A stretch of DNA of 64,000 nt from Termitomyces sp. T153 (lineage: Eukaryota; Basidiomycota; Agaricomycetes; Agaricales; Lyophyllaceae). The position numbers and the translations under genes are program-made. A model generated the notes under the pieces. It was not told the origin of the DNA, searched no databases, and saw only the letters and a list, made by a program, of their open reading frames with translations. The stretch lies in assembly GCA_018296165.2 (NCBI GenBank), contig JACKQL020000133.1, forward strand, positions 1 through 64,000. Direction: 5' to 3'. Below, one piece after another: positions 33,901 to 44,938 of the stretch (position 1 is its first letter; each line of letters opens with the position of its first letter).

Positions 33901-34119
33901 TCACCTGTTCATGTGCCTTGCAGAACTTCCCTCCCTCTGGGGCCTTGGAAACACACCTGGCCACTGCCAAACACCATGTGGAACCCAGCTTGGTTGAATC
34001 AGTTTATGAAGATCAGATTTGAGGACAGATTGGGTGCATGTAGGGCATTCTTGAAGATCAGCTCTGACATTCCCTGAGATGTATGGAGTATCTTCTTGAC
34101 TGTACCACATCCTATAACT

Positions 34120-34605
34120 CTAAACAATGCTCCCTTGGGTGCTGTGTACCCTTTGGTAAGACTTTTTTAGCTTGTTGTAGTCAGTAAACACATTCCTGTC
34201 AACAAATAAATGGTCTGTGGCTCTGGAGTCTGCATAGGTGGGGATGTTCATGACTTCTGATACATGTGTGCCTGTCAACTTGGTGAGTTTGTGCCCTTCC
34301 AGGACCATAGCTGATAGTGCACATGCAATGTTGGAGTGTTCTGGAGCTTGTGGCATCATTGACATCACTATGTTTGCAGCAGAGGTGGCCATCTGTGTGG
34401 GTGTCTTGGTTGACAGTGTTCTTAAGACCTTCCATCTTCCCTTTGTCCCTGAAGCTTGGGGGAAACTGCTCCTCTTGACCTCCCCTTTCCAGTAACAATT
34501 CTCAATTACATGACCAGATTGCCTGCAGTTTGGATTTACACAAACTAACTTTAGTTTTAATGGGTTTGTCTGGGTTTGGAGTGCTGTTGCTGATACTTTA
34601 GCCAT
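34120..34605 (-). pseudogene. Copia nucleocapsid-protease segment
   Basis: Zinc knuckle CVNPNCRQSGHVIENC lies at about 34,543-34,496. The protease site reads YADSRATDHL near 34,225, where the usual D-S/T-G-A has Arg in place of Gly, a G-to-A type change that would kill the enzyme. The open frame is 161 codons. Confidence 0.8.
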
Positions 34606-35228
34606 CTGCTTCTAGGAGACCAATCTGCCCCAGTGGATCATGAGGGCACCTACAACTTCCTTTGTTGTAGTCATCATGGATGTTCAAACTACTGCATTTC
34701 AGGAGTCCAGTAGAGATGCCATGAGGATGGTCTGAAATGTATTTTCATCAATCTTGGCACCTCTTTTGGTTGCTGACTTCCACTTTTCTCTAAGGTATTG
34801 GATGTGTCTCAGGAAATCCATTCCATTGGAGAGCTCAGTGGCTTGTAGTTGTTTTTTGGCATTCATCACAGCTATTTTGGAGAATACCCCATAGTTTTCA
34901 GTCAGTGTCTTCCATGCTTTAGCCATGGAGTTGTCCATACTAATTCCCAATCCCACCAGATTTTTTGTGTTGTAGATGATGAGGCCTAGTGCCCATGCAT
35001 CTCTCTCTTCCCACTCCTCCAGGGAAGAAGTTTTTGAGTGCCATTCAGTAGGTTTTGCCTCTATCCCTGCATCATGTCTGATGCTCAGCTTTTGTATGGT
35101 TCATCTAGGTACCCACGAGCCCCTTGTGCTCTTGCTGGTACTTGGTTTTTGAAAGTCATATAATTTGTACCATCAAAGTGTACTTTTTCTGGAAAGGTTG
35201 GTGGGTTTAATGAATTTGTGGCTGTCAT
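34606..35228 (-). pseudogene. gag: Copia gag
   Basis: ATG at 35228. The N-terminus contains VHFDGTNYMTFKNQV, the typical Ty1/copia gag start. In-frame stops occur soon after (after LDEPYKS) and the frame changes before the conserved segment AWKTLTENYGVFSK and FLRHIQYLREKWKS (34,920-34,760). The leader upstream is cut by Gypsy-2 at 35,302, about 75 bp before this ATG. Confidence 0.82.
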
Positions 35229-35302
35229 TTTGTTGTGGATGTGGATGTTTCACTGGACCTAAACTGTGGTATATACTTTGTGATGAGTCAATGTGTCCAG
35301 AG

Positions 35303-35599
35303 TGTGGTGGTCAGTTCCCCTTACTCAAATGTGCCACTTCACTACACAGCCACCCAGGCCTTAGGGTTGCCGACAAAAACTATTTTACTTCCATGAAAAC
35401 TATTTTACTTTGATCTGTGAAAACTTCCATGAAAACTTACTTACAATTTTACTTATTGTTTACTTTACCAAACAACTTACTTTACTATAAAAGAACGATA
35501 CTTAGCTAGTTAAGGAACAGAGTTTATTCTGGTTTATATCAGTACAAACTCTACATCATCTTTCGTGTCACGCCACTGCTGTCATAGCCTGGCGTTACA
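35303..35599 (+). repeat. Gypsy-2 5' LTR
   Basis: 297 bp. It keeps 5 CpGs against 12 in the 3' LTR. Losses are concentrated in the first 100 bp, next to the CpG-poor copia body, with further losses near the 3' end (GTACAAAC for GTCCGAAC, ACATC for ACGTC). Confidence 0.9.
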
Positions 35600-35735
35600 T
35601 ATTTTAAACCTTCACACTCAACTAGCTTAACAAGTACCCATGCTACCTTGCTGGCCTCCTTCAGTTTGATCACCCGAGAACACCTGCTTTCGTGAGTACC
35701 TATCACTAAAACACTGTAACAGTTAACTGCCTAGG

Positions 35736-38432
35736 ATGGCAACAATGTCTAGACCTACCGATAGCCTGGCCAGGGATGGACCCCTGACCTCAGCTGGTAC
35801 ACAGGTGTTGGCAGGGACTGGCTTGGGAGGACACTCTCCCCTTAGTTATGACAGACACCCTGGATTATCAAGATCAGGGACTATTCATAGGCATCATAGC
35901 GATGCCAGTAGATACTCAGAATTCACTAGCACTGTATGCCAGTTTGAACTCCGGCCAGTGACCAACTGGGCCCCCCAATCTGAACTACTAAAAGAACGAG
36001 ATAAGAACTCAAAGAAGAAAAAGAAACCAGTGCAGGAAAGTGACCAAAAGAAAGAAGCATACAAGACACTGATGGCGTCAAAGAATGTTATGGAATCTAT
36101 TAAACATCAGACTCATGCAAAACTGGAAGAATTAGAACTTTCCAAAGCAGAAAGACAGGAACTAGACCAATTAATGGCTAATGAGATAGGAAAAGTCCAA
36201 GGCCAGGTCAAATCTGAAGAACCAGATACAATCATAAGAGATTGCCAGTCCATAGAACCAATGTCACACAAAATGGAAGGGTTAATCAACCAAGTCATGA
36301 AGGGACAACCCCAGAAAATTAAATCCAAACCTAGCTGTGGTCAAGGGACAAGAATCCACACCAGTGAACGGGTGGATGGGGACACCTTCCTGGGTCATGC
36401 CTTCCACAAGCTAAAAGGGCAGCATGAACAAAGCCTAGGATCTGAAAGCAGTGAGTCAGATTCAGATGAAAAGGAAAACAAGAAAAATTACAACAACCAA
36501 CGGCATGGGCTGGGATATGAGTCAGAAGAAAGCGAACTACAAGGGCCAACTGAAAAAGTAGCACAAAAAGGAGGGAGATATGGTGCCATTAAACCAATGC
36601 CACCAGAAAAGTATGATGGGGAGGCAGATTCCCACAAATACTTTAAATTTGTGTCCCAAAGCACAGCATACTGCAGTAAAGGGCAGATCTTGGAGGAAGA
36701 CTGCATGCAAGAAATATCATACTTCCTGAAGGGAGAAGCATACAAATTTTACCTCAATGAGGTTGCAATGGAGGAATACAAGTGGAACTTACCTAGGTTC
36801 ATGAAGGGCTTATTCAACTATTGCTTTCCTCCAAACTATAGATTGAAAGAACAACAAAAATTAAAACAATTCAAGCAAGGACAACTAAGGGTCAGACCAT
36901 ATGAGGCAGAACTAAAAAACATGTACCAAATAATTGGCTATGCCCATAAACACGAGAAAGTCAGAAAATTATGGACTGGACTCCAACCCAGACTGCAGCA
37001 AAAGCTCTTCGAAAATAGTTTTGACCCTGAGCAATCCAAGTGGGGTGAAATCGTCAATGCTGTGGAAATGTACAAGATTGCTCAAGAAATGGGGATCGGC
37101 AATCCTAGTGGGAAGCAAGAATCACCAAAGGATAAGATTGGAGGGGCCCAAAAGCCCTCATACAAAGTAGCGAACCATACAAACACAAGCCACAAAGATC
37201 ACAACAATGATCACAACAATGATCAAGGAAATAAAAGTGAATACAAAAGGAAGAATAAGGAAAAATGAGGAAAACCCAAGCCTAACCGGTTATTGGAAAC
37301 AGAGATGGCCAGATATAAGGTGGAAGGAAGGTGCTTCAGGTGTGGGGAACTAGGTCATTTATCCCGGATGTGTCCCGACAACAACAAAGTTGTGGCATCA
37401 GGAAGTGGGCCCCCTGGAGTAAGAAGTAATAACATAAATTTTAGTCTCTCTGAAATGGAGGAGCTGGAACATTCAGGCAACACAGAATTACAAACCTCAG
37501 GAAACCATCTCCAGGTTGCTGCCCTAAGATTTGGAAATGTACAGATTCAGAAGGCACCTAGAGGAAGACCATCATGGAAAAGGTTACAAAAGGGAGGAAC
37601 ACATTGGAAACCCAGGATAAAAAAGAACCTAGGGGATTGTGGAGAGGTAACAAAAGAAGACATGGGCCTAGAAAACCCAGAACTATCGGAACTCATAGAT
37701 AACCCCTATGCTCTTAGGGCTGCTTACCTCCTAGAATCTCAACAGCCCTATCCGGGGGATGAGAACTACAAAAAACTCTTTACAGGAAAATGCTTTGACA
37801 TACAGTTAATTGAAGGAGGGAACTACGAAATCTATGACCACCTGACGATTCAAGGGGATATGATCATGGATAAACGAATCATCAAAACTGAAGACCCTCA
37901 TCCAGTGGCATATGTATATGCTGCCTTATTAGCTGAGCGTTGGGGGGAAGACATAAATGAATCACGCAGGTGGCAGAAGAAAAAACCAATGACCTCACCC
38001 TGAACCAACCAAATTGCGTGCATACTCGAAAAGGGATACTCTTGGTTCTTGGCAAAAGGTAGGAGCACCAAATTGCAAAGATTCCAGGTGAGGAAAGTTC
38101 AGGATGAACATAGTATTGGACACTACGATGTCTATGATAATAGAATGGGCCTCAGAACATTAATCAGCGCGAAGCTTGCAGAAAAGGATGGGTTCAACTT
38201 AAGGGAATGGTATTGCAAACGAGTATGGCACAAGGAATGGAATCTACGGAGCACTGGAAGAAACATTTGGAATACAATGGTGGATTTAAATATCCAACTA
38301 CTCGAAGAACCAGTGGAGAGATACTCTCAATTTGGATTAGAAGAGTTCAACGAGTTGATGACAGAAGTACTCAATGAGTTAGAAAATGTCAACCCTGAGG
38401 ACTTGGATGGCCTCCAGGTAAACATGGCATGA
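35736..38432 (+). pseudogene. gag: Gypsy-2 gag with zinc knuckle
   Basis: Starts at ATG 35,736. The first open part is 510 codons, with a Lys/Glu-rich coiled region (around 36,000-36,200) and a capsid-like region (YKFYLNEVAMEEYKWNLPRF, PNYRLKEQQKLKQF). TGA 37,266 interrupts the frame just before the zinc knuckle CFRCGELGHLSRMC (codons 533-546). Further TGA codons at 38,001 and 38,430 break the following segment, which has no recognisable domain. All are in the same frame as gag. In this family, an Arg (CGA) at such positions would be the simplest original state. Confidence 0.85.
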
Positions 38433-38462
38433 CCCTTAAAGATAGCCGAGGATAAGCAACCA

Positions 38463-38927
38463 ATGATTGAACGAAATGCTTCTGTACCAAGGGACCCCTC
38501 CTGTATGATACCTGACCCTGTAGTAATCGAAATACTCATCAATGACTATCCAGTAAGAGCGTTAATTGACTCGGGGTCTCTGGGAGACTTTGTATCCATG
38601 ACAATAGCTGGGCAGCTGAAACTAAAAAGGTCTACTCTAGTATCACCACTAAACGTCCAGATGGCTGCGCAAGGATCGAGATCCAAGATCAACTGCTTGG
38701 TGGAGGCCTGTATGAAATATCAGGACATCAACGAAACTCGAAAATTCGACGTAATGAACCTTTCAGGATATGATGTAATCCTAGGAACTCCATGGCTATT
38801 CCAACATCAGGTTTTAGTGGGATTAAACCCGGCAAGAGTGGTGATTGGCAGTATGAAATCTATGGAAATAAAGGGATCAGGAGTACAAAAGTTAGCCTCA
38901 AGAACGCTCCGAGTATATGAGGAGTGA
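38463..38927 (+). pseudogene. Gypsy-2 protease domain
   Basis: Same frame as gag. The retropepsin signature RALIDSGSLGDFVS has its Asp at codon 945; a later YDVILGTPWLFQHQV is the conserved second motif. The sequence of the domain itself is intact, but it is bounded by TGA codons at 38,430 and 38,925. Confidence 0.88.
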
Positions 38928-40508
38928 ATAGATTGCATACAGAAAAGCCTGCTGGATTACGCACGACCAATCTGCAAAAGGGCTGCAGAAGCACCACTGC
39001 TGCCATTGCGTGCAATAAATCATGAGATACCGATCATTGATGAGAATAAGGTGTATTCTTGGCGACCCTCCCAGTGTCCTGAGGCACTGCTATCTCAATG
39101 GACTGAAAAGAGGGATGCATACTTGAAGACCAGTCAATGGGAGATCACGCCTGGACGAAGCTCAGCACCAATGATGTGCATCCCCAAACCGGGATCACAA
39201 CCTCGCTTGAGAACTGTTGTGGACCTCAGAGAATGCAATGCAAATACAAGGAAATTGAGCTCACTGCTCCCCAACATGGAAGGGATATTAAGGCGAGCGT
39301 CCAGGGCCAAATATAGATCCTTAATCGATGGTCAAGATGCCTATGAGCAAATCCGAGTAATACCAGAACACGTACCCCGTACAATGGTCAATACACCTAG
39401 TGGAACGATGGTGAGCCACGTGGTTCAGCAAGGGGACTGCAACGCCCCCGCGACCTATCAAGCGCTGATGAATTACCTCTTTGCAGAATACATTGGCCGT
39501 TAGGTGGACATTTACCTTGATGACATAGTTATTTACTCAGACAGCCTGGAAGATCACATACAACATGTTAAAACCATGATAGACATCTTAAAAAGGGAAA
39601 GGCTTTACCTCAGCGAGTCTAAGCTAAAGTTATTGGCAAATGAGATCAAGATCCTTGGGCGAATAGTTGATGACAAAGGAATACGTATGGATCCAGAAAA
39701 GGTCGATGCCCTGGGATGCTGGAAGACACCCACAAACCGAGACTTGCTACGAGGCTTCCTTGGAGCCGCTGGATATTTGGCAGAGGATATAGACTGCGTG
39801 AGAATACCCATGGGGATATTGCACAACCTGACCAGTGACAGTGTACCTTTTCGGTGGACCCACACCCATCAACAAGCCTTTGACGAGGTTAAGACCCTGG
39901 CCGCTCATTGCAGGGATCATCACCGAGTACCTCTCAATTATGGGGCAGACGCAAAACCCATTAATGTAGTAACAGACGGGTGTGTGACTGGAATTGGAGG
40001 CTTGGTCAGTCAAGGAGAAGACTGGAAAAGTGCCCGGGTAGCCGCGTTCTATTCAGCAAAACTCAGCACTACCCAACAGAACTACCCTATTCACAAGATA
40101 GAAATGTTGGCAGGTGTCGAAACAATGATGAGGAACCAAGACATCCTCCAAGGAACGCACTTTCAGTGGTACACAGACCACAAAGGCCTAATTTACCTAC
40201 TGAAGCAACGGGATTTATCAGTGCAACAATCCAGATGGATGGAGAAGCTCTCCATGTTTAACTTTGAAGTGGTTTACATACCGGGATCTAAAAATATACT
40301 GTCGGATGCTCTCTCCAGGTTATATTCGAATGAATCCTTAGGCACTGTACGCGCAAAGTCTGAATATACAGAATTTGATGGGCACACTGGGGATTGCCTT
40401 GTTACGCGGGGAACCATTGCACCAGTCCTATCAGGACTCAATGGAAACATGGCTGGAACAGAAAGGATGCATGTCGAGGCAAACCTCGTAACGCATAGCA
40501 TGACATGA
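38928..40508 (+). pseudogene. Gypsy-2 RT-RNase H
   Basis: RT begins around AINHEIPIIDENKVYSWR. It shows VVDLRECNANTRK, and YLDD at codons 1260-1263 in VDIYLDDIVIYSDS. A TAG (39,501-39,503) stands four codons before the YLDD motif, the only non-TGA interruption, at a place often occupied by an aromatic residue. The RNase H domain follows: INVVTDGCVTGIGG, KIEMLAGVETMM, WYTDHKGLIYLL, and ILSDALSRLYS. TGA 40,506 ends the last open part. Confidence 0.9.
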
Positions 40509-42428
40509 CAATTGGAGGGCCAGGGTGCTATCAAAAATCCAGAAGACGGAGAAAAGAACACAGGTTGCAAACCTACGATAAGACGATCTGCTCGCTTAGC
40601 AAGTAAAGTCCATAGCACACACAAAGGACTGGAGGGCGAGAATGGTGAGAATTTGGGTGACATTGATAAACAGAGGGAAATGAACATACATAGCCACCAA
40701 TATAGCCAGCCACACACCAACGACAATAGGGAATTGAGCAAGCCGAACACGACAGATACACCTAGGAAAGATAAGTTTAAAGCCGACAACATGGCAGATG
40801 CAAGCAAAATACTGTCAGGGATTGACATAAAAGAGGCAGTATGCCACAAATGCAAAAGTGACACTATATTATCCAAGGTTTGGAATCAGCCTGAAGCACA
40901 TCGCAACTTTGAGGTTGACATGAAAAATGAACTTGTATACCTGAAAGAAGGGAAGCAAAAGCTATTATGTATACCAGATGTGCGTGTCAACAACTGAAGT
41001 ATCAGGGAAGTTATCATTAATGACGCACACTCGCTTCTGGCTCACTTAGGTGCACGAAAAACTTATGACTACCTTAGGAATTTAGTATGGTGGAAATCAA
41101 TGGTTGGCGATGTGAAATCATATTGTGAAACCTGCATAACATGCATGAGGTCAAAGCCAAGTAACCAGAAACCCTTCAGCCTGCTCAACCCACTGGATAT
41201 ACCCACCTCACCATGGGAATCAATCGGGATAGACTTCATAGGTCCCTTACCTGAGTCTCATGATAGAAATGCAAAATTTGATTCCATTACAGTTATTATC
41301 AATTTACATTCTGCAATGGTTCATTTAGTGCCTAGCCGAACTACCTACAAGGCTAAAGAAGTGGCAGAATTGATATTCACCGAAGTCTACAAGCACCATG
41401 GGTTGCCCCGAGCCATAGTGAGCGATCGGGACAAATGGTTTACCAGTAAATTCTGGCAAAGACTTAATGAGTTGATAGGAACGCGTTTGAACATGTCAAG
41501 TGCTTACCACCCACAGTCTGATGGAGCAACCGAGCGCACTAATTGAACCATTGGACAGATGCTGAGAGCATGCATCGGACAGGCCCAGACAGACTGGGTA
41601 CAAAAACTACCAGCCATTGAGTTTGCGATCAATAGTGCTAGATCTGAGAGTACTGGCTATGCCCCATTTTTCCTGAATAGTGGTAGGATGCCTAGAACCT
41701 TTGTCTGGGATAGCAATGAACCCACAGAATGTGAGTTTGCTGGGGTGTGGGAGTTTGCCGAACAACTAAAGCTCGCAATAATGGATGCTCATGATCACAT
41801 AATTGCAGCGAGGGTAAAACAAGTTCGTGATGCCAATAGAAAGCGGTGAGAGGTGGCATTTAATGAAGGAGACTTTGTATACATATCAACAAAGAATATT
41901 TCCTTGACTAAAGGATTAGCCAGAAAATTGTCTCCGAAATTTATAGGACCATACTGAGTTATAGCGGACTTAGGGAATGAGTCATTCCAAGTCAATTTAC
42001 CACATATGCTACGTCGAAGAGGGATACATGACATGTTCCACACCTCCCTCCTTTGCATACACCTCCCCAATGATGACCAATTGTTCCCTGGCTGCACTGA
42101 ATCCCAGGTGTATGAACTGGAGGATAGCAAGCATGAATGGGCTGTTGACAAAATTCTGACACATGCAGGAGCTGGGAAGGAGGCCATATTTGAGGTACTC
42201 TGGAAAACTGGTGAAAGGTCCTGGCTCCAATATAGACAAATCAGCAGCTTACAGGCATTGGAGGAGTACCTCGAGGCATACGGGGCTGAGACCATCACAG
42301 AACTCAGAGAAGGTTCAGGCGCAGCTCCAAAAGGCGACCCACAGGTATATCTTGGAAGCTTGATTCTGTGTGGTGGAGAACAAATTTTGTCTCAAGATGT
42401 GTCTTACTCTACAATGAGCCCCAAATGA
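40509..42428 (+). pseudogene. Gypsy-2 integrase and chromo-like domain
   Basis: A polar linker leads to the HHCC zinc domain (AHSLLAHLG ... YCETCITC). The catalytic triad is present: D1833 (IGIDFIG), D1897 (VSDRDKW) and E1933 (DGATERTN), with 35 residues between the last two. TGA codons lie at 40,995, 41,544, 41,847 and 41,955. In TERTN-stop-TIGQML and IGPY-stop-VI, related elements normally have Arg, supporting CGA as the former codon. A chromodomain-like segment (EWAVDKILTHAGAG, then FEVLWKTGERSWLQY) follows at about 42,130-42,240. Confidence 0.9.
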
Positions 42429-43280
42429 TCTGCAGCTGCCAATACCTTGGACATGATGGAAGAAGATACTGGCACTGGAATTGTAGCACCAGTCCCCGTG
42501 TCAGCAACTGGGGCAGAGGCCTCACTCAAGTCTGCCCCGCAGGGACTCTACGCTAATGGGCATGCTTTTAATGCAAATGAAGGAAATGCCCAAGCCTGTG
42601 GCAACAACATGTACCTATTTAGGAGGCCATCAGGGGACTTCTTCTACATTTGGGCAGATGATAGATTGACCGTCGAAATCCCAGAGTATCTGATGAAGAA
42701 ATTTCTTGTTTTTGATGCCATGGTAAATAATTATCTAGCATACACCCATGTTGTTGACTTAAAGCAGGCACGATCCCGCATGCAAACCAACACGTACGGG
42801 GTCCCAGTCAATACTATCGAAGAGGGAATCAATGTACCCGGAGGATTTGAAGAATGGTCGGAGGCTATGAACGCTGACACCAACTGCCCCTGGTCTGTGG
42901 TCCAGTATAACAAAATGACATGCATCTGGGACTGGCCTCCCCGCCATCACCCTCATCACTGAGGCCCTAATGAAATATTAGTGGATATGCCAACAGACTA
43001 TGAAATCAGAAACCTTCGGGAAGTATTGAATCGATTCTGTGACCATACCACTGGGCAGTTCAGTCCCGAACTCTTGGAGAAACATGTGAACGCATTTCAA
43101 GAATTAATGCTCTTGCAAGTTGAGCTTAACAAAATGCGCCCCAAGTCAAGATTTGGTAGCTGTCGAGGCACGCCTTATGGGTCTCGACCTTCTAGCAGGC
43201 AGGACTTAATCTCGGACGCCACCACTGCTTGGCTGGCCACCCCTTTCTCGGGAGCAATGCATGGACTTAGTATTGGGTGA
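42429..43280 (+). pseudogene. Gypsy-2 C-terminal extension
   Basis: About 280 further codons in the same frame after the chromo-like domain, interrupted by TGA 42,960 and ending at TGA 43,278. Parts look globular (YLFRRPSGDFFYIWADD, PEYLMKKFLVFDAMVNNY, CPWSVVQYNKMTCIWDW), and the last part looks helical (LRNLREVLNRFCDHTTG-like). I recognise no domain. Gypsy pol proteins normally end at the chromodomain, so this is an unusual addition. Confidence 0.7.
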
Positions 43281-43311
43281 TGGAACCTAGGTAAGGTTCC
43301 AGGAGGGCATA

Positions 43312-43608
43312 TGTGGCGGTCAGTTCCCCTTACTCGAACGCACCACTTCACTACACAGCCACCTGGGCCTTAGGGTTGCCGACGAAAACTATTTTACTTC
43401 CGTGAAAACTATTTTACTTTGATCTGTGAAAACTTCCATGAAAACTTACTTACAATTTTACTTATTGTTTACTTTACCAAACAACTTACTTTACTATAAA
43501 AGCACGATACTTAGCTAGTCAAGGAACAGAGTTTATTCTGGTTTATATCAGTCCGAACTCTACGTCATCTTTCGTGTCACGCCACTGCTGTCATAGCCTG
43601 GCGTTACA
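43312..43608 (+). repeat. Gypsy-2 3' LTR
   Basis: 297 bp, CpG-rich copy of 35,303-35,599, with 12 CpGs. Followed by the CAGAG duplication and then the rest of the copia leader. Confidence 0.92.
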
Positions 43609-43655
43609 CAGAGCTGTGGCTCGACGGCAGTAAAGTGCTAACAGGGCATATAACC

Positions 43656-43926
43656 TGTAGAATTACAGTGTAAGTCTACAGCATGGATAAGTATGTTGGT
43701 ACATAGATGTAAGTAAAAATAACTCACACTCGGCCACTCCAAAAGATATGAGTTTGACTGAGGGTTGTTTTGTGTATCTCAAATTAGCTAGGTAAAAATA
43801 TTAAGGTTTGATAGTAAAGAATAACAAATACCGATCACGCGCCACCTTGTGGTGCGCGATGCGTGTATCCAAAAAAAGTAAATAGAATAAGAATGACGTA
43901 TCTAGTCTGCAAGTCATTCCTCAACA
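43656..43926 (-). repeat. Copia 5' LTR
   Basis: 271 bp; the minus strand starts TGTTGAGGAATGAC and ends at TGTAGAATT complement. It carries eight CpGs, including a palindromic-looking ACGCGCCACC ... GGTGCGCGAT block. Between it and Gypsy-2 lie 47 bp of copia leader; the expected primer-binding position reads GGTTATATGCCC on the minus strand, but the matching tRNA is unknown. Confidence 0.88.
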
Positions 43927-43953
43927 ATCTATACCCGGTAAGGATATATAGCC

Positions 43954-44880
43954 TTAGCACTTCTTTTTGAACGACGTCTGTACTGGCAATTTCGGGAAGT
44001 CACGTGCTTGCTTCACAATTGCTGGGGTCAAGAGCTTCCACTTGGCAAGGTCTGAAGGAAGGTACACTTTCGGGGCGGAACATGAACACTGTAGAACCTT
44101 AACATGACTCAAGCGCTTCATTCTTTAAAATTGCATGAAAAGAATGGATACACAGTTCCCAACGTCTTCTAAGATATTCCTAGCAATCCAAGGCACATGA
44201 AAGAGAGCTGCAAAGTATAGGAAAGAGTGGTTTTTGATCTCGAGCTCTGAGAAAGGTACCTCAATGCCACGCGGAGTTCGGATGCTACACGACAATCTGT
44301 CACAGAATCATCGTGTTCTACCGAAGGTCATCAGAGATCATGGGGTCCGCAGCAGCCACGTCAAACCAAAAAGTCCGGAGCTATTCTCATGCTACTGTAT
44401 GCTGTTGTTTACCAAGATGCCATCATTACGGTAGGAAAGTTGGGCGCAAAGAACCAAATACAAAGGGTAAAACATTTGATTGCTGTATCCCTGCTTGATA
44501 CTTCTGTCAAAAAATCATTCATCTTTTACTCGTGGGTCCCAGGAAGTTCCCGAGAAAGCTTCACTAGCATTTTCCCAAATTTCAACCTCAAATCCGGCCC
44601 TCAAATCCACAGTAAAGGACAACACATCTGTCCAAAATTCCCTCCTATTTCTTGCGGGCACAACACAGGCTTCAACATACGTCACAGGCTTCAACATACG
44701 ACACAGGCTTCAACATACGACACAGGCTTCAACATACGACACAGGCTTCAACATACGACACAGGCTTCAACATATGCTAAAGAAAATGGGTGTTGATACT
44801 ACTAAATCCACAAATTTTCCGCCTCGCTGGCGCATATTCTCGTGTTCTGATTATGTCTGGCATAATGGGCAGCATTGAGT
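43954..44880 (-). CDS. Unidentified multi-exon gene, probably disrupted
   Basis: I do not recognise the family. The minus strand reads as several short exons with GT-AG introns: LAYVEACVVPARNRREFWTD onward (about 44,660-44,530), TFWFDVAAADPMISDD (about 44,380-44,320), IRTPRGIEVPFSELEIKNHS to NILEDVGN (about 44,284-44,165), and a last exon with LPSDLAKWKLLTPAIVKQA and RDFPKLPVQTSFKKKC, ending at TAA 43,956-43,954. Base composition is CpG-normal. A 19-bp tandem repeat (44,663-44,777) lies in the first part; five extra units (95 bp) shift the frame, so the gene is probably damaged unless the repeat is within an intron. The copia element begins 23 bp beyond the stop. Confidence 0.45.
44663..44777. 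repeat. 19-bp minisatellite, six copies
   Basis: Unit CACAGGCTTCAACATACGA, tandem. First unit ends CGT, units 2-5 are near identical and unit 6 has CATATG. A 19-bp period changes reading frame with every unit. Confidence 0.92.
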
Positions 44881-44938
44881 GAACACCAAAAGGGTTAAGA
44901 TACAATTTTTTGAGTTATCACACCTGTAACAACCGAAC

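Larger units (their letters stand above)
35303..43608 (+). mobile_element. Gypsy-2: Ty3/gypsy element nested in copia leader
   Basis: 8306 bp with 297-bp LTRs (35,303-35,599 and 43,312-43,608), TG...CA, and the target duplication CAGAG (35298-35302, 43609-43613). I count 14 LTR differences; 11 are at sites that were CpG in one or both copies and two are transversions. The interior is a single gag-pol frame from ATG 35,736 to TGA 43,278. It contains 12 internal stop codons (11 TGA, 1 TAG) and no frameshift. A purine-rich AGGAGGGCATA precedes the 3' LTR. I could not identify a primer-binding site. Confidence 0.93.
30623..43926 (-). mobile_element. Ty1/copia retrotransposon, split by nested Gypsy-2
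   Basis: Element on the minus strand. Its 5' LTR is on the right (43,656-43,926), its 3' LTR on the left (30,623-30,954), and the target duplication is ATCTA (30618-30622 and 43927-43931). The polyprotein order gag, protease, integrase, RT, RNase H (reading leftward) identifies Ty1/copia. Gypsy-2 (35,303-43,608) interrupts the leader between 5' LTR and gag with duplication CAGAG. The body left of 35.3 kb has almost no CpG and many stops and frame changes, while the leader and LTR on the right keep CpG. The right end is 23 bp from the stop codon of the gene at 43,954. Confidence 0.92.

Noticed and set aside
39501..39503. TAG as a programmed readthrough site before the RT active site
   Set aside because: Retroviral readthrough usually lies between gag and protease. 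Here it is within RT, four codons from YLDD, and fits a point mutation.
35736..43280. UGA reassigned to an amino acid (alternative genetic code)
   Set aside because: Eleven in-frame TGA codons tempt this view, but Gypsy-1 pol ends at TGA, the UbiA gene ends at TGA, and the sites match lost CGA Arg codons together with CpG-type changes in the LTRs.
44663..44777. CRISPR-like array
   Set aside because: Units are directly adjacent with no spacers and the host is eukaryotic; it is a minisatellite.
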